The translations under genes were made by a program, and so were the position numbers. Shown here one piece after another: positions 12,901 to 26,853 of a DNA stretch of 64,000 bases; the stretch's first letter is position 1, and every line of letters starts with the position of its first letter. The DNA lies in the NCBI GenBank assembly GCA_002633005.1, contig NMRA01000137.1, positions 808,001 through 872,000 on the forward strand. Reading direction: 5' to 3'. The notes below the pieces were generated by a model. The model made no database searches. It was not told the origin of the DNA and saw only the letters and a list, made by a program, of their open reading frames with translations. The stretch is from Phoronis australis (lineage: Eukaryota; Phoronida; Phoronidae).

Positions 12901-14401
12901 GTGTTTTACCACGGTAGGGTCACCGGCCACGTAAATTTAAAATTCTCAAATCACTTTAGTCAAGGTGACAAACACATTGATTCAGTATGAGATTTATTAT
13001 TTTCAAATGGCGCGAAAAAGCAGCCTCACATGAACACGATCTAAAGTATGAAAGTGAGTAGGGTCCATTTTACACTATGCACAACTCCTCAGTGTTGTGA
13101 TAACCCAAGAGCAATGTTCGCTTGACCCAATTTATAATTCCGTTGTGTAAGATGAGCTGAGCTGACAAGGACGAAAGGCAATTTCTTTCGGTGGCGAACA
13201 CTTTGGACATGTTTGTAAGAACCATTTGTGTATGCCACCACAGCAGTGGCAGTTTGACAGCAAGAGGCTGTTAGGGAATTTTCCATTCCACAAATCCTCT
13301 ATAAGGAAACGGAATATTATCCACCACTACCGTATCGCCATCTAGCGACAAGGTGTATTTCATCATGTCAATGCAATATCGGAAAATGACTATTACAACA
13401 CTGCAAAATGTGGCAGACATCCTGGGAAATGCAAACAATCTATGTTTACCAACAACACCTATATACAGAGAGCACATTAGATTACAATCTCGCGAAATCA
13501 ATAGATCTTTCTTTTCTATGCCTGTAAAATGTTTTAACCAAAATGGTTGTCAGTAGAATCCAACAACAAGGTAACGTAATTCTTAAGTTACTACACGTAG
13601 AAATATTCCAAATCCCATTTTTTCAATGAGTGACTACCATGCTTTAAGAACGGTTGCGAAAATTTCACCAGTTGATGTTTTAGGGCATTACAGTGCACAC
13701 AAAATAAATTACTTTTTAATCCTAATGAGACAGCATGGAAGGTTGACAGGTGAGGAATTAGTGCAATGTAGAGTAATATTTATTGAGAACGTTGACAAAA
13801 TACAGATTAGCTAACTTATCGGAATATTACTTGACAAATTGCAAGACGAAGATACACTTAATAAGATACAGAAGCTCAAGGTGAAACCTCACCAATTTCA
13901 GACAAAGATATTGTTAAAATTACACTGTTTTCATTTTTGAAGGACTTCTAGCATGGTTGAGAATGCTCGCAGTTTTTCAAAATATTTTCTGCTAATATAC
14001 AACAGAGTATCATTATGGTACTGTATATTTTTTATGAAAAAATAAGAAAATACAATTCCATCTGTCCGTCACACTGTGTCCTAGATCGATGACATACCCT
14101 ACTCCAAGTAGACAGCTTCTTTTGGAATGAAGCAGCTGGGATATCCACTAGACCCAACGATCTTGTGAGTTCGCAAGATCGTGCAAGTATCCCCGAGATA
14201 TCACCACGCATTGCAAACAAAACATGTCATTATGATCACACTCGCTTTTCTGGAGAGTGACTTGGTCAACGGAACATAACCCAATAATTTTTTGTTGTCA
14301 CCATCAATTGGCACTTTATCACACACGACCTCGCGTAACTGGGCAATTCCATGACCATGATAAACGGGACGAGTTATGCCTAAGTATGGTCGTGGGTACG
14401 G
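9987..14401. other. No gene recognised
   Basis: AT-rich. Frames of 62-76 codons near 11022, 12571, 13089 and 13271-13556 overlap one another on both strands and show no domain. The minus-strand frames at 14032-14473 (62 and 90 codons) have a plausible composition but no match I can name. Confidence 0.4.
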
Positions 14402-14802
14402 AATAGGGCCGTCCGGATTACACGACGCTCGAATCCCGCTGTATTTACCCACAAAGCCGTAAACATCCGTCACGTATATTTTCTGCTTCGTTTTCGTGTC
14501 ACTGGAGTTTCATATGCTATTTGTAGTTGTCCGATCCTTTACAACTTTCTTTTCACCCTTCCGATGCCAACAAAGTATTACCGCTGCGCTCTGGGCTGCA
14601 ACTCCGACGTGAAACAGGTTAAATGAACTAGACAATAATACCCGTGGATGCGTGATCTGAAATTCTCCACCTTCCCGACATAAATAAGAGCCACGAAAAT
14701 GCGCCCGATTTCCAAAATTAGGTCACGCGAAACTAGGTCACATGCTTCCTATCTCCAGGACAAAGGAGAGTTCTGTCGCCGTGTAATCCGGATGTCCCTA
14801 TT
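14402..14802. mobile_element. 401-bp inverted-repeat element
   Basis: Left arm from 14402 reads AATAGGGCCGTCCGGATTAC and continues ACGACG. The right arm, read on the minus strand from 14802, gives AATAGGGACATCCGGATTAC then ACGGCG. The arms are about 26 bp with four mismatches. The inside holds the start of a THAP-like finger on the plus strand (14564) and no complete transposase, so this looks like a non-autonomous or internally deleted copy. A target-site duplication was not clear. Confidence 0.55.
14564..14626 (+). pseudogene. Start of a THAP-type zinc finger, truncated
   Basis: An ATG opens a 20-codon frame, MPTKYYRCALGCNSDVKQVK, then stops. The Met-Pro start with C-x4-C after an aromatic patch is typical of the first strand of THAP DNA-binding domains (family knowledge). 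The later C-x2-H pair is absent in frame. It sits inside the inverted-repeat element 14402-14802, so it is probably the remnant of a transposase N-terminus. The short match makes this tentative. Confidence 0.35.
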
Positions 14803-15444
14803 GGCACCAGAGGACAAGTGAAAACTTGTGCAGATCGATGACTTAGAGAGACTGAGGAATCATGTGAGGACAACTTACAAAACATAACACATCACTTCTA
14901 CTTGCCTGTGGCACATCACTTGACGGACAAAACATTCTTCACACAGCAAAAGGTCACTAATTTAGCATGCAATATAATAGACAGGTAAAACCTTTTTTCT
15001 CATTCTTTCACAATATACAGCAACAAGATGATGCTCTGCCATGTCCAAGTTCTGTGGAAATTTTCGAGGAAATTGTGAAACTGACCACCGCACTCTAACC
15101 AACGAACAATCTGCCAGTAAATAAGCAACTAAATGAGAATCCTGGTGAGGAATTAGACAAGCTGTTAACTTGAAATATTGTAGTGTGCCTTTTAAAGGAC
15201 CAACAATTGAGAAATCAATGACAGCTTACTCACATTTCCCACATGTCAGACCATGCTAAGCATGCACAGCAATACCAGAAAACTCAGCCCTATTTTGAAT
15301 GATCCAAACGAGTATGTAATATGTAAATTGATCCCAAACCCTTAATGTGTATAGCATATTTCATCATAAGTGCTCAAATAAAAGCAACCTGTAAACTTTG
15401 CTGAAAACATCAAAGAGCAATCAACCAATGATTAGGCTGGTAAA
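14803..15444. other. No gene recognised
   Basis: No supported feature. Confidence 0.4.
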
Positions 15445-15498
15445 CAGTTTACAGGTTTTCTACAGTTTACAGGTTTACTACAGTTTACAACTTTACAA
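15445..15498. repeat. 18-bp tandem repeat, three units
   Basis: Units CAGTTTACAGGTTTTCTA, CAGTTTACAGGTTTACTA and CAGTTTACAACTTTACAA are adjacent. A lone CCTGTAAAC lies on the other strand about 50 bp upstream. Confidence 0.75.
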
Positions 15499-18400
15499 TG
15501 GTCATTTTTAAGTCAATGGCTTCCTACTGTACAGAAAACTGGGACACTTTTGATGAATGAAATGTAGCGCAAAGGGATGACTGCATTCACTTACACAAGT
15601 AGACCACTTTATTTGCCTGTATATCCACCTCCTTGTCACGTGTGAACACAGGTGAATACATCTTTCTCAGATATGAATATTGTTTCACCTCAGATGCAAC
15701 TGAAATATTTTCGACAGGTTGAAATAGATAACTTTACATCATTTTAACACCGATCTAAGACGAAGCGTAACTCCCCAACTTAATTAACCATCGTAATTCC
15801 AATGAGAATATAGCCTGATAATACAGAGTTTATTTCATATCACCACAAAACGAAATCCCGAAGTTTTATATTTCAAACAATTTCACCACGTAATCTTTGG
15901 CTTCATTACTTTTCACCTTGTCTCCTGACCATTGGGTATTAGTTATACTTGCGGTAAAAAAATCCCCGCTTTGGGACAGCCTCTAAAATTTGGAACATGG
16001 AAGTTCCGAGCCAAAATATGACGATCAGAAATGGACGATTTCCCAAATATGGGACACTGCAAAAGTTTAAAAATAGGCTATCACTTAACAGTTCATACAA
16101 TTGCTGAAAATGGCCTGCTTGAATTTGAAACAGACAGTAAAACCTATTTCTAAAATTTGGTACAAGCTCCGAACTTGAGCAAAAATACTTTATTCTGGAC
16201 TGTCCCAAACTGGAGAATTTTTACCTTAACAGTAACAGCAAAGCTAAATCTAGATGTAAAACATGATTTCCATTTTAAAACGGGGTTAGTTTCCCATGTC
16301 ATATTAATTGTAATGCCACACACACACACACACACAAGTGTGAAACTGAAACTTGTGAACATTTACGAAGGAATAGCAACAGATGTTATGGCTGAATGTT
16401 GACTACATCGGTATAAGTCGAAAGTATTCAGACAAAATGACTCGAAATTCCTGCCGTGACGGCTCGGCGGAAGATGAACTCACCGTCGGAGTAATTTTAC
16501 CTTGCAACGGAGATTGAAGGAGAATTGCCACAAAAGTAAGAATTTTGCCCCAAAATAGTTATAACCAATTATTTTCGCTGTTAACAGAATTAGCGACAAT
16601 ATGACGGTGGAAACGCTATTTCATCTGGTTACTTTTGTCTGGTAGTGTGCATAATTATTTTGTCTGATTACTTTTGTCTTTTACTAAATATCCAACTCCC
16701 CACAGTGCTCAGTATCACAACATTCCAAAATATTTTTTGAACCCACATATGCAAGTCACGTTTTTCGAAAACCAATGTTTCTGCCTGTGTTTTGGAGCAA
16801 AACCCTTCATTTTGGTATTTTAAACGGGTGCGTTAGCATTCCTGAAGACTACCATACCATGGTGTACACAAGGCGACAAAATTTAAACTCGGCAGGAACT
16901 GCAAAATTCATGTACGAGTTCAAAAGTCCATGTCTATAGTGTAAGGAGTTTGTGTGCTAGGTCTTGGAATATGTGCAAAAAGTCAAAAAATGTCAAAATT
17001 TGCTTTTAAGAAATTACTTATCTTCCAATAATTCAAACACGTTGCAAAAGTTTTTAAACTCAGCGCAAGCAAACCAAACTCGTCACTGCAAAGTTCAAAC
17101 TCGATACAGTTACGAATCAAAACAGGTCACGGCGAGCAGTGTGACTACTTAATCTATTCCAGTTAGAAGTTTGCGATTTCAGCTTGTTTGACCAAATTAA
17201 TCCAGAGTAGGTCTTTAAAATTAATAAAAATGTCCTTAATTTGTTGACAAGAGTGTGATCAAAAATAAAACACAGAACAGTTCAAACACGGATAATTGAC
17301 TGAAAACAGAGTTTTAGAAGTACGCTCACTGGTAATTGCTTTTACAGTACAATACAAAATAAACAAACAAAACAAAAGCGTACATGGCATACGAGACCCA
17401 GAGACCCACGTAACATTAGATTCAAACAAACTGCAAAGCCATGGACTGCAAGACTCTTTGATTACAGCAGCAATGAGGAAGTAGGTCGTTCGTCATCCTT
17501 AGGTAATTGATTCGCAACCTCAGTACCACCTACTCACAAAAATACACTGAAATTCCATGTTAACTGAATTCTGTAGTTTAATTTTTGCATATTTCTAAAT
17601 GTTTTGACCTGCAATTCCTAAAGTCACAAACTGGAACATTCCGGTTAACCTAAACTGATGTTATGCAACATTTTTTCGGAATAGTTTCACAGTTGTGCTA
17701 AATATTACCCAAAGGAACAAATAACGAGGAAAACAAGACTTTCTTCAGATGTTTCGCAAAACAAAATTACAAAAAACTAAAGAACCAACCCGACCTTAAA
17801 ATTCCACATTTAATACATACTTTCGGATTTTTTCGACATTTTCACAAAAATAACAAAACCATTGTCAGAGTCCACAACAATTATGTTACCTAATGTCTGA
17901 CTTTTGAGCAAAATAACTTTCATTGTAAAATTCAGCAGAACTGAGATATTCTTTTAATTAATAACAAGACTGGAATTTTTACTGAGTAGCAAAAAATGTT
18001 TAAATCATTACAAATAGAGTTCCATAGAAACTCTAACACCAATAGCCACTTTTCATGTCAATACGAGAATAAATATAATGCCCCGTTTTGGCGATGCGCC
18101 ACCGAGGTCAGGTCAGGCCACGGACCATGCTCGCATGTGGTCAACCACTGTTCGCGCGAATCGCTCAAATCAGAGTTTTAGCAAAAATCCCGCTTAAATA
18201 TTAAAATAAAAATCCTTGTGATACTGAAATGACGTGCAAATCCACACATACCAAAGGAAATCCGAGCAAGAAACTCGAAACGAGTGACTGTCTTTGTGCG
18301 GGTTGTTTATCACTACACGCTAATGGCGGCCAGTCGTAAAATCAACAACCAACTGAAGCGAGCTTTGTCAACAAATACCACGTTTCACACATTTGCTCGA

Positions 18401-20752
18401 GAAAAATTCACAACCCACTAACCGTGACTACACATATGAACATGCTGCATTGAAGAATAGTCTTTTTTTATTACAATATCTTGCAAACTCTATTAAAACG
18501 AGGAGACAATCTGAGCTCATTTTGTATGCAAATTGTTTATCTTGTGCACGGAACGATCAGCTAAACAACAACAACAGGAGCAAGACGAGTCGTGTAATAA
18601 TCAAAGCTGACGCAAGACATTGAACAAAACTGCACGATCTGTGTACCTGAGACCAGTTAACAATAATTACCTTATTTTCTCAGAAGTTTACAGCTGGAAC
18701 ACTTGATTCTTTAATCGACAAAATTTTTAGACGAGAAAGACAACACTTAAGCCCCTTCACTGTCGTAAATATAAATATACTACTCCGCGCAAGAAAGGCG
18801 ACCTCGTTCAGATCATCAAACATCAGGGTTTGCTAGTTTTCTATGGCCGAATATGTTTTTGTCGTTCATTTAGTTGAAGCAGGAGGAGTTTTATTATTTT
18901 TTGAAAAGCATATCATGGATTGTTGAATTTGTTTGTGGACTAGTTTGCTCGCGTATATGAACAATGTTATTAAAGGCTGTTGATAGGGCTTTATCCGTGT
19001 GACGTCACGTGCACCTGCTGTGTAAACAAAAACTAACAAACATAAATAAATATAGGTCATGTTTAACTTGGGCTATAACTAATTTATATCACGAAAGGGA
19101 TCAATGTGAATTTGTTTGTGCATAGGATGCAAAATTCTGCGCGCTGGCAGAGTAAATATTTGAGGTCGGAGCACAAACTCATGGTTTACTGGCAGCCAGT
19201 TTTCCGACAAAAAATAAACAATGTAGTGATTTGCTCAGATAAGCAGCTGTGCGCTTGTGTTTTATATCACGTTTCTATGCATATTATCAGTACAAAGTCC
19301 AAGCTAGTCGACTAGACTGTTGACAGATGTACTAAACAAAGTGATAATATTGAGCAACCTATCGCTTATGGCCGAATGAGTTTACTAGGCGCGCGGACAA
19401 AGAGTAAATAACAATATAAGATTAATTTGAAGGAAAATCGATGATCTGGTACGACGCAAAGGAAATGCGCCGTGTGTAAAAGCGAATCCGTGTTTTAAGT
19501 TACCAGAGAAACTGGCAAACATTCGTCGATTCATTAAAAATCTGAAACAAATCCATTCCGAATTTCTTGAGAATCAAGTCATCGCCAAAATTGTCATTGA
19601 TCTACAAAGGTAACGCATGACGCCAAATTACGACAATCATATTTGGTTATTTAATTACTGGAATTTTGGGGTTTTTTGTTGGAATTTACGCCACAAGAAA
19701 AATAAAAATCGGAACAAAAAATGCCCAAGTTTTCAAAGCATCTGCATGAGCTCCCTGGATAGTCAATTACGTAATAAATTCGCGTGATTTGAACTTTGGT
19801 CACTAGATGGCAGTGCCTGTCAAGCCTGGAAAGTGGGAGTTAAATTCAACGAATTAGAAAAACCAAAACAGAGTTTCTTCCAAATAAACCGTACAGAAAT
19901 TCCAATGATAGCGTTATTTTCTAAAAAAAATGTAACAATTTTCTCAAAATTCATTTCGTTTTCAACACTGCAGTTCTTTTCTTACTAACACATTTTCTTT
20001 CTTGTAAACCTGAGTTTTGATACATGCCAAACATGAGCTTAGTGTTCGTGCCTCTTGTCAGACCTTGTGGTTCGAGAGAAAAGAAATGTGTTTGTAAGAC
20101 AACTGTGAACTGCAGCTGGTGAGAAAAGCGAGAAACGAGATGAGCGTCGACAGGCTCCACCAGAAATTATACAAAATGGCGAAGTTGAACTCCGCTGTTA
20201 AATTTGCGATCGGGCCAAGTACCCCATAGCCAATCGTTAGCATTGTTAAATGCGTGGCTAGTCATCATGTTACCTGATCTGTCGGACTGACAGATGTACT
20301 TAAATATATAAAAATGCGGGTAGTATCAGAGCAAGTCACATGAAGACTCAAACCGGATCGTCACTCGGCTTTATGACAATAAAAAATGTAATGCTGACAC
20401 TGAAGACAGGTACGCCACCTGTACGTCAAACAGTATCATCGATAAAAGAGAAAATGACCGAGTGATGACGACAAAATGGTCTCTGGACGACGTCAAAGAG
20501 AGCAACTGAAAATTGGTTGCAACCAGGGAGCTAGTGTTCAAGTGCGACAATGTGAAGAGCAATCACGACTTTCATCCCTGGGGTAAAATATCAAATATAC
20601 GAAAAAAACTCAGAAATATTGTTCCCTCAATTGAAATTTTGAAGTAAATGTTAGTATATTGTTAAACAGACAAATATCTTAATTTCAGATAATATGCATA
20701 TTAAAAATCTAACGGAATAGGACCCTCTGGCCCAGTTTTGTCAGCTCCTCTA
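15499..20752. other. No gene recognised; includes (CA)n at 16317-16336
   Basis: About 5.2 kb with many overlapping short frames (60-89 codons) on both strands and no domain, exon pair or transposon arm I can support. A ten-unit CA microsatellite lies at 16317-16336. A small perfect hairpin (ATCTGTC-GGAC-TGACAGAT type) lies near 20279-20297. Confidence 0.4.
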
Positions 20753-20836
20753 ATGCGCACGCGCGCGCGTTCGTGTATTATTATATATACATACGTATAT
20801 ATGTGTGCATGTGCCCGTGTGTCCGTGCGTGCGTTA
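20753..20836. repeat. Alternating purine-pyrimidine tract
   Basis: GCGCACGCGCGCGCG is followed by TATATATAC/GTATATATGTGTG and then GTGTGTCCGTGCGTGCG. About 80 bp of nearly unbroken alternation could adopt left-handed DNA or cruciforms (known behaviour of such tracts). Imperfect microsatellite. Confidence 0.6.
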
Positions 20837-20919
20837 GTGCCAAACTAGTTTATATCTTAATTCTTCGAAAAATTGTACGTGTTTCATTGCACTGGAAGCA
20901 AAGTATGTAAAAATTTGAC

Positions 20920-21530
20920 CCCGTTCACAGTACTCCGTTTTCATTCGAAAACGCAACCTTTTCTTTGGTTTACAAAAAGTTCTCAGTCTACACTTATCGT
21001 TTCCGTATCGCTTTAAAAAGTTTTCCTTCTACGCAAATACGAATAATACGACGGAAAATGGACCTATCTATATGGGTTCTTAAAAATTTATCTTCGCGTG
21101 AATTACGCTATTGTCGGCCTTTTTTCCGTCCACACGAATAAGGTAATACAATCGAGCCTTGGACATTTAGATAATTGCTTTTTTGTGGATACGCATAGAT
21201 GGAAGCTTTACTCGTGGTGTTTTTAAAAAATCCAATCTCAAGAGCGCCGTATCCGTAATGATGTTTGTACGTTTTTAAAAGTGGATTTTTCTCTACGCAG
21301 CTCCATTTTAATTTGAAAATGTAAGTTTTTTGTCGGATACGTCTTCTGTCAATATGTAACCACTGAGTTGAAAACAAAAACAAAAACAAAAAACGCAGAC
21401 TTTCGACTTTTGAAAACGGAACTTTTTCTTTTTCTCATAGACAGATTAGTTTTGTGTGTGTAGGGAAAACGCTTTGAAAACGATGCTAAAAACGATACGC
21501 GAAGACGAAAACTGAAAAGAAAAACATAGA
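20920..21530. mobile_element. Probable degraded inverted-repeat element rich in GAAAACG/CGTTTTC
   Basis: The left part repeats forms of CGTTTTC, CGTATCGCTTTAAAAAG and GTTTTCC on the plus strand. The right part (21460-21520) repeats the complements GGGAAAACGCTTTGAAAACG and AACGATACGCG. Such CGTTTTC-rich palindromic structure is typical of some small DNA transposons in animal genomes. The ends are not defined and no coding part is visible. Confidence 0.35.
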
Positions 21531-23529
21531 CAAATAACACGACCTGCTTGGGCTCTATTTTTCGAATACCCAAAAGTAAATTTTTAGTCTGCTTCGGACT
21601 AGGCTGTAGATTCCTGTATATTGGTTTTGAGTTGTGGACAGATTTTCTGACTTTTAGCCTCAGAATTATATTGTGAAACAAGCTGAGCCATCTGTAAATT
21701 GAATTTTATCCAAAAGTCAAAAGAAAGCGTTCCGCTAGTCAAGCAAAGCTAACTTATTGAGCGATGTCTCGAGCAAAATAACGAAAATGCCCGTTCTCTA
21801 ATCTAGAGATGACTTCATAGCATTTCAGACAGTACACCGACTTATAATAGCGGAAAGAAATTGAAGACAAAAAAAATTATTGATAAGGCCATCACCTTTA
21901 ACTCTGCTGCCGCATATGCGCCTATATTCGAAGTTATCGATATATTCAAAGAAAATTGGCCACTCGATTGTTTCAAATATATATTCACGCATCTACGCTT
22001 TGCTTATAGTCAAAAGTGGGTGTTCTCTGTACAGGCGAATACCTTGTTTCGTTGCAGTCTACGACAGAGGGCGTAATCTTACACGTGCAAAATATTTTAC
22101 GCGACTTGGTTTGGCAGTGGATTTCCTAGATTATAACTCAAAATAGATCACGTAATTTAAAGCTCACTTTTGAAGTTTTGTGTACAATAACTAGTGCGAA
22201 ATATAGATGACGGTCCAGTTCAGTGACTAACTCTTGCAAAATTGGATTTAACCTTTTCATATTAAAGAGGGAAGAACAAAAGTACCCCATTAATAGTTAA
22301 ACCAGGCTAGATAGTATGCACTTCTTATAGGAAATCAAAGAAATGTTTGATCTAGTGAAAAATACAATAACCTTTCCAGGAAAACCAGTGAAAACACCAA
22401 CACTTTTCAACTGAAAAACACAGGAAGTGCTTAAAATTAACATAATTATTTTAAAGATATGTTCATGTAGCACGTCAAAGTGAATTATGCTAGCCTATGT
22501 CACGTTCGCATACAATTGTTGGCTACTTTCCACTAGACCCAAACATCTGAGAGAGTGAAAAAAGTTGTGTTTTTTACATTTTATTTCGACTGTATAGAAA
22601 AATACAAAAAATGACATTATTGCATAAAAATGTAGTTAACTTCTGGGCAACAATAATTATAAATGGATTCATCTATATCCATCATTTTCAACCACGGTTT
22701 TTCTCAAATAGTTCGCCGCATACGGCAAATTCCTTGTGTAGGCGGAGATTCAAATATTGCGCATGGGCGTAAAGGGGCAAAATACGGTATGGACTTCGTC
22801 CAGAAAAGTTATCAAATTGGTATCAACTTTTGACCGCATTCAAATAAAAACCGATTACTTGACTTTGAAAGAACTGACAGGCTCAAAGACGTGTCAGTTA
22901 CTTGTTATCGAGTTTACCTATGATCGAGGCCAAAATATTTCCATTTATGGAATAAGAACTTGCAGAAAGATTCATTTTGCAACAAAAACTCATCCAACGC
23001 TGGTGCATTATAACAAACTGCAACCCAATGGGTTTTTCATTAAATTTCTGATCAATTAATAAGTATTTTGTAGAGTTTTTAGCTCTGCGTATGAGAAAAA
23101 GCTTATTTATTGAAATAAACTTGAGTAAAAAATCTTTATCAAGTAAAATCTCAACGTCAGGCCACCTTCTCACACTAGAAACCCCTAACGTTTGTAAATA
23201 GGTCTGTTCCGTTGCCCATCGCTAGATGGCGATAATAGCTGGTGACACTGGGACCCAAATAGGGACTAAACTATGACGTCTAAATATTCTGTGTATCTAT
23301 GTCTTTCTTCAATCACAAATGGTAAATGACATCCTTTCAATGGAAAAAATAGTCCTGAAATTAGGGGTTGTTTAAACAAATTCCAGATTATTTTCAGTGA
23401 TATTAAAAATTCAACGTAGAGTATGCACACGAGCACTGGAAAGGACAACCAGGGCTTTCACAAGTCCAAGAATATGGTGAACACACAGTTGAGTAACTAT
23501 CCGGTGAACTGTTTTATGCAACAAGTCAG
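21531..23529. other. No gene recognised
   Basis: Frames up to 110 codons (21349-21681 minus, partly in the repeat above; 22757-23059 plus, 100 codons) have no recognisable domain. Nothing else supported. Confidence 0.4.
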
Positions 23530-23576
23530 AGGGGGACACGGGGCTGGAGAAGAGGGGGCGGCGGGGGGGGGAGGGT
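23530..23576 (+). other. G-rich tract with four or more G runs
   Basis: GGGGGACACGGGG, a 5-6 G run, GGCGGGGGGGGG and GAGGG follow within 47 bp. This meets the usual pattern for an intramolecular G-quadruplex on the plus strand. Function unknown. Confidence 0.6.
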
Positions 23577-25680
23577 AATGAACACTAGGAGAATCCAAGA
23601 CCAAGAATACAACAGTTGGGATTTTCATAGAAACATCTGTGTTACGTCATCTGGAAAGTCATGCGTTGCAATTTTTGTTAAAAAATATTAACAACTGTAC
23701 ATACACTGCTACATATGTGTTGTGTTCCGTTCATTTTTCGTTGTTAGAATAATTCACATATTTATTCCCGAGCTACCAACTGGCAATTGGTTAACTTCAT
23801 TTAAATAGTCATTAAGTTTGACGGCGGCCAGTTTGAATTATAAGTTACCATAGCAACACATTTAAAAGAAGAAAAATTACATTTCTCAATTGAATCCTGA
23901 TCTCATGTGATTAGTTTCAGCTCTTTTAAAAGAACTCTCCCTTTTTCTAACCATGAATCGCATTTATATGGTGTATGTATTTTCATTGAAGGGTGGCCAT
24001 CTTGGAAAATGACCGTAATAAATCAATATTTTTCTTTTGATTAAATTCAATTTTATGTTGTTTTGTAAAATAATAAGTCTAAATCTTAGCTCTCAATAGC
24101 AGGTTGCTATGGAAATTTTAAAGACTCTGATATCACTTTTCTCGGCCCATTTTCCTAAACTTTGTAAGCTCTAAATATTCGCTTTCCCCGACTACAAATG
24201 GCAATATCTCGGCCATTTCTGAAAATAAGGACATGTTTCATACACCAAAATGATCAGAAAATACTCTATTTATAGAAAAAATAGCAATTACAAAAATGAC
24301 AATCCCTACTTAAAACTCATATTAGGTGACCGTAAAGTCAAACACAGGCTGGTTGCCTGTCCCACCAGTTTCGAGACCCCAGGTCGGACACCAGTCTCGT
24401 TCCCCCCTCCCATCGTCAGCTCGTCATCCCCCATCGACACACACCAATTTTGTCTGTTTTCTGGTCGTCTTCTAAAGATTGGACCTATCCACAGCGGTTT
24501 TTGGCGATATAAAATTTCCCGATCTCACCAGCAACATGCTGCCCACCATTTTGCCAATTTCACTGAGAAGTATTTTTGAAAAACATGACGATTGCTTCAG
24601 CCATAAACACGATCTCATTTCAGTGGCTGTAGACTCGTCCAGACCCCTCTTCACGAAAAGAGACTTGAAGCGGCTACAGACCCGCTTTCAGTAGGAAATT
24701 AAATTGATTTAAATCACTTACCGTTATACATGTGACACTAACTTGTTCCTTAATTGGATTAAAAATGACACGTTGGCTTTTTGGGGGTGGGTAGATCCCT
24801 GCTTGATCGATATTTTATACGATGAACATGGTTAGACGCACAGCCGAACTGATCAGAAGCAGCGCTCCCACTAAACAAGGACGTAGGATGCCCAGACCGG
24901 AAGGGCGTGTGCTCCCAATAATATTCAGAGGTGAAGGAGAGCCGCGAGGGGACTTGATGATGGCGTCGACCATGGCTACGCATTTTCCTGTTATTTACAT
25001 ACTCAGTTAAGGAGTCACTCACGGAGGGAGCCCCAACGATGGACTCAATCGCCTTTTTATTCCTGTTTTTGTGAAATCTCGCAACCTTTTATATTAAGGA
25101 AAGTGACCCAGCCCGGTGATGAAGGAGTTTTTCAAAATGACAAAGCCTTTCATTTGGGGAAGATGTCTAAAGATCAGAAGGGAAACCTCTCGAGTCTCAA
25201 TCAAGGTCCACTCTTGGAGGGGCGGCCCGGGGCAACTATCCATTTGTCCCTTATAAATCCGACAGTTTCGTGTAAACACGACAAGAATCAAATTCGTCAT
25301 GCAAACCACAGCATCTTCTAGACATGCGATCCAAACAACCAAAAACTTGAGACTCATGAAAAAACAATTAGCATTTGACTGGCGTTGAAAGATCGCCATT
25401 TCGGAATTACATATAGACAATGTTCTCGATGGTTCTATGAAGATAAAATGTAAATACTTCTCCCTAAAAAATTCCAAGAATAGCTTTTTTATGAAAATCA
25501 CGATTAGGAAAACATTTATTGATGAAAAGGGTGTTGTTCAAACGCTAAACTCGCCGTCTTGGTCAGACTGTCATGAGTAAGATTTAGAAGTGACCGTCGA
25601 TGGGTGCTCGAAGTACATGTAATGGCAACCGTAAACTTATAAATTTATTCCTACGATTTTTTGAGAGCATTTCTAAGCCA
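23577..25680. other. No gene recognised
   Basis: Contains frames of 109 codons (24250-24579 plus) and 135 codons (25094-25501 minus), both without recognisable domains and each overlapped by other frames. I do not call them as genes. Confidence 0.4.
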
Positions 25681-26504
25681 TAGGGGAGATCGGGGCTATT
25701 TCGGTCCCGGGGCTAGTTGGGCCACCGCCCCAAACTCCGCTATTATATGTGCACTTTCAGCCTCAGTCATTTTGAGCAATCACATGACTGGTAGGCTACC
25801 ACTACACTAAAACCACGCTGGTCGAAGGCGGAGTGCTTTTCTTGATCTGACAGGCAACGATTGGTTTTTAACCCAGGTGAGTAAATTTTGGAGCTTCACT
25901 CGATTCAGTGCTGGCCATAAGCCGTGAGCAGTGATGTAAAATGTTCTGTTCGTGGGTTTTAACAACAGCTTGTTCTTCAAGACAGGCCATGTGTTTCTTC
26001 ACATTCCTCAGTGATTGATGAGGTAATCACGTGTGTTTTCCATTTAGAGCTAGTGGTGCAAGTTGGGCCCTTTGACATGGGGCTAGTCTGGCCAGGGGCA
26101 GAACTTGCCCCTTTCACTTTGCTTGATATATCATCAAAAAATGTTTTTTCATTAAATTTAATGAGTATTATTCATCATAAAATTGCACAAATTCATCTTA
26201 AATATGTTTCTTTGGTAGCGCATTGTCATTTTGTAGGTTTGTGAACAGAACATGATTTTTAAACGTAACTACTGTGGGCACTAAAAATGTGAAAATGTTG
26301 GACTCTATGTCTGGTGCGAAGCCAGAACGGGTTGAAAGTAAGCCGACTGACTTGTGATCTTCATTAATTTATGGGGTATCGTCTGGTCTTGAACAAATAA
26401 AATGCCAAGTTTTAATTATCATTTTTTGTTTGTTTTTTTTCAGAATTTTGCCCTAAGCATGGATCGACATTGCAAACTAAATCAAGAGAATCAGATACTC
26501 TAAG

Positions 26505-26762
26505 GTCAGCAGTCAGACCATCCCACCCTTCTTGATTTATTCTCGAGTGCATTATAAGGAATACTCTATAAATGGAGCACCTGCTGGCTCAAAAGGAACC
26601 GCTCAAGCATCAGGCTGGATGACAGTTGACAACTTCACCATGTTTCATCTGCATTTCGTTAAAAATGTCAAACCATCAAAAGATGATCCCGTACTCATTC
26701 TTCTTGATAACCACGACTCACATCTATCCATCAATGCCTTGGACTTAATTTACGAGGTTTAG
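26505..26762 (+). pseudogene. pogo-like transposase DDE fragment
   Basis: The open frame contains IPPFLIYSRVHYKEY, NGAPAGSKGTAQASGWM, NVKPSKDDPVLILLDNHDSH and LSINALDL. These match the central catalytic part of pogo/jerky-type DDE transposases, where the Asp of LLDNHDSH is the second metal-binding residue (family knowledge). The frame stops after LIYEV, and the downstream segment carrying the third acidic residue is gone. A poly-T/AG acceptor-like site lies upstream near 26440, so this may have been an exon. Clearly non-functional. Confidence 0.8.
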
Positions 26763-26853
26763 GCGTTAGTGCTCATTACGATGGGGCAGTTTGTAAGACC
26801 CCAGAATCGCCTACACCAACCTGAGCAATCCCTGAAATCAAATTCAGAAGACA

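Noticed and set aside
14032-14473. Minus-strand frames of 62 and 90 codons as exons of one gene
   Set aside because: Composition is plausible, but one overlaps the inverted-repeat arm, they lie in different frames and no splice pair was convincing.
25094-25501. 135-codon minus-strand frame
   Set aside because: No domain, no exon context, overlapped by a plus frame; length within chance for 64 kb in six frames.
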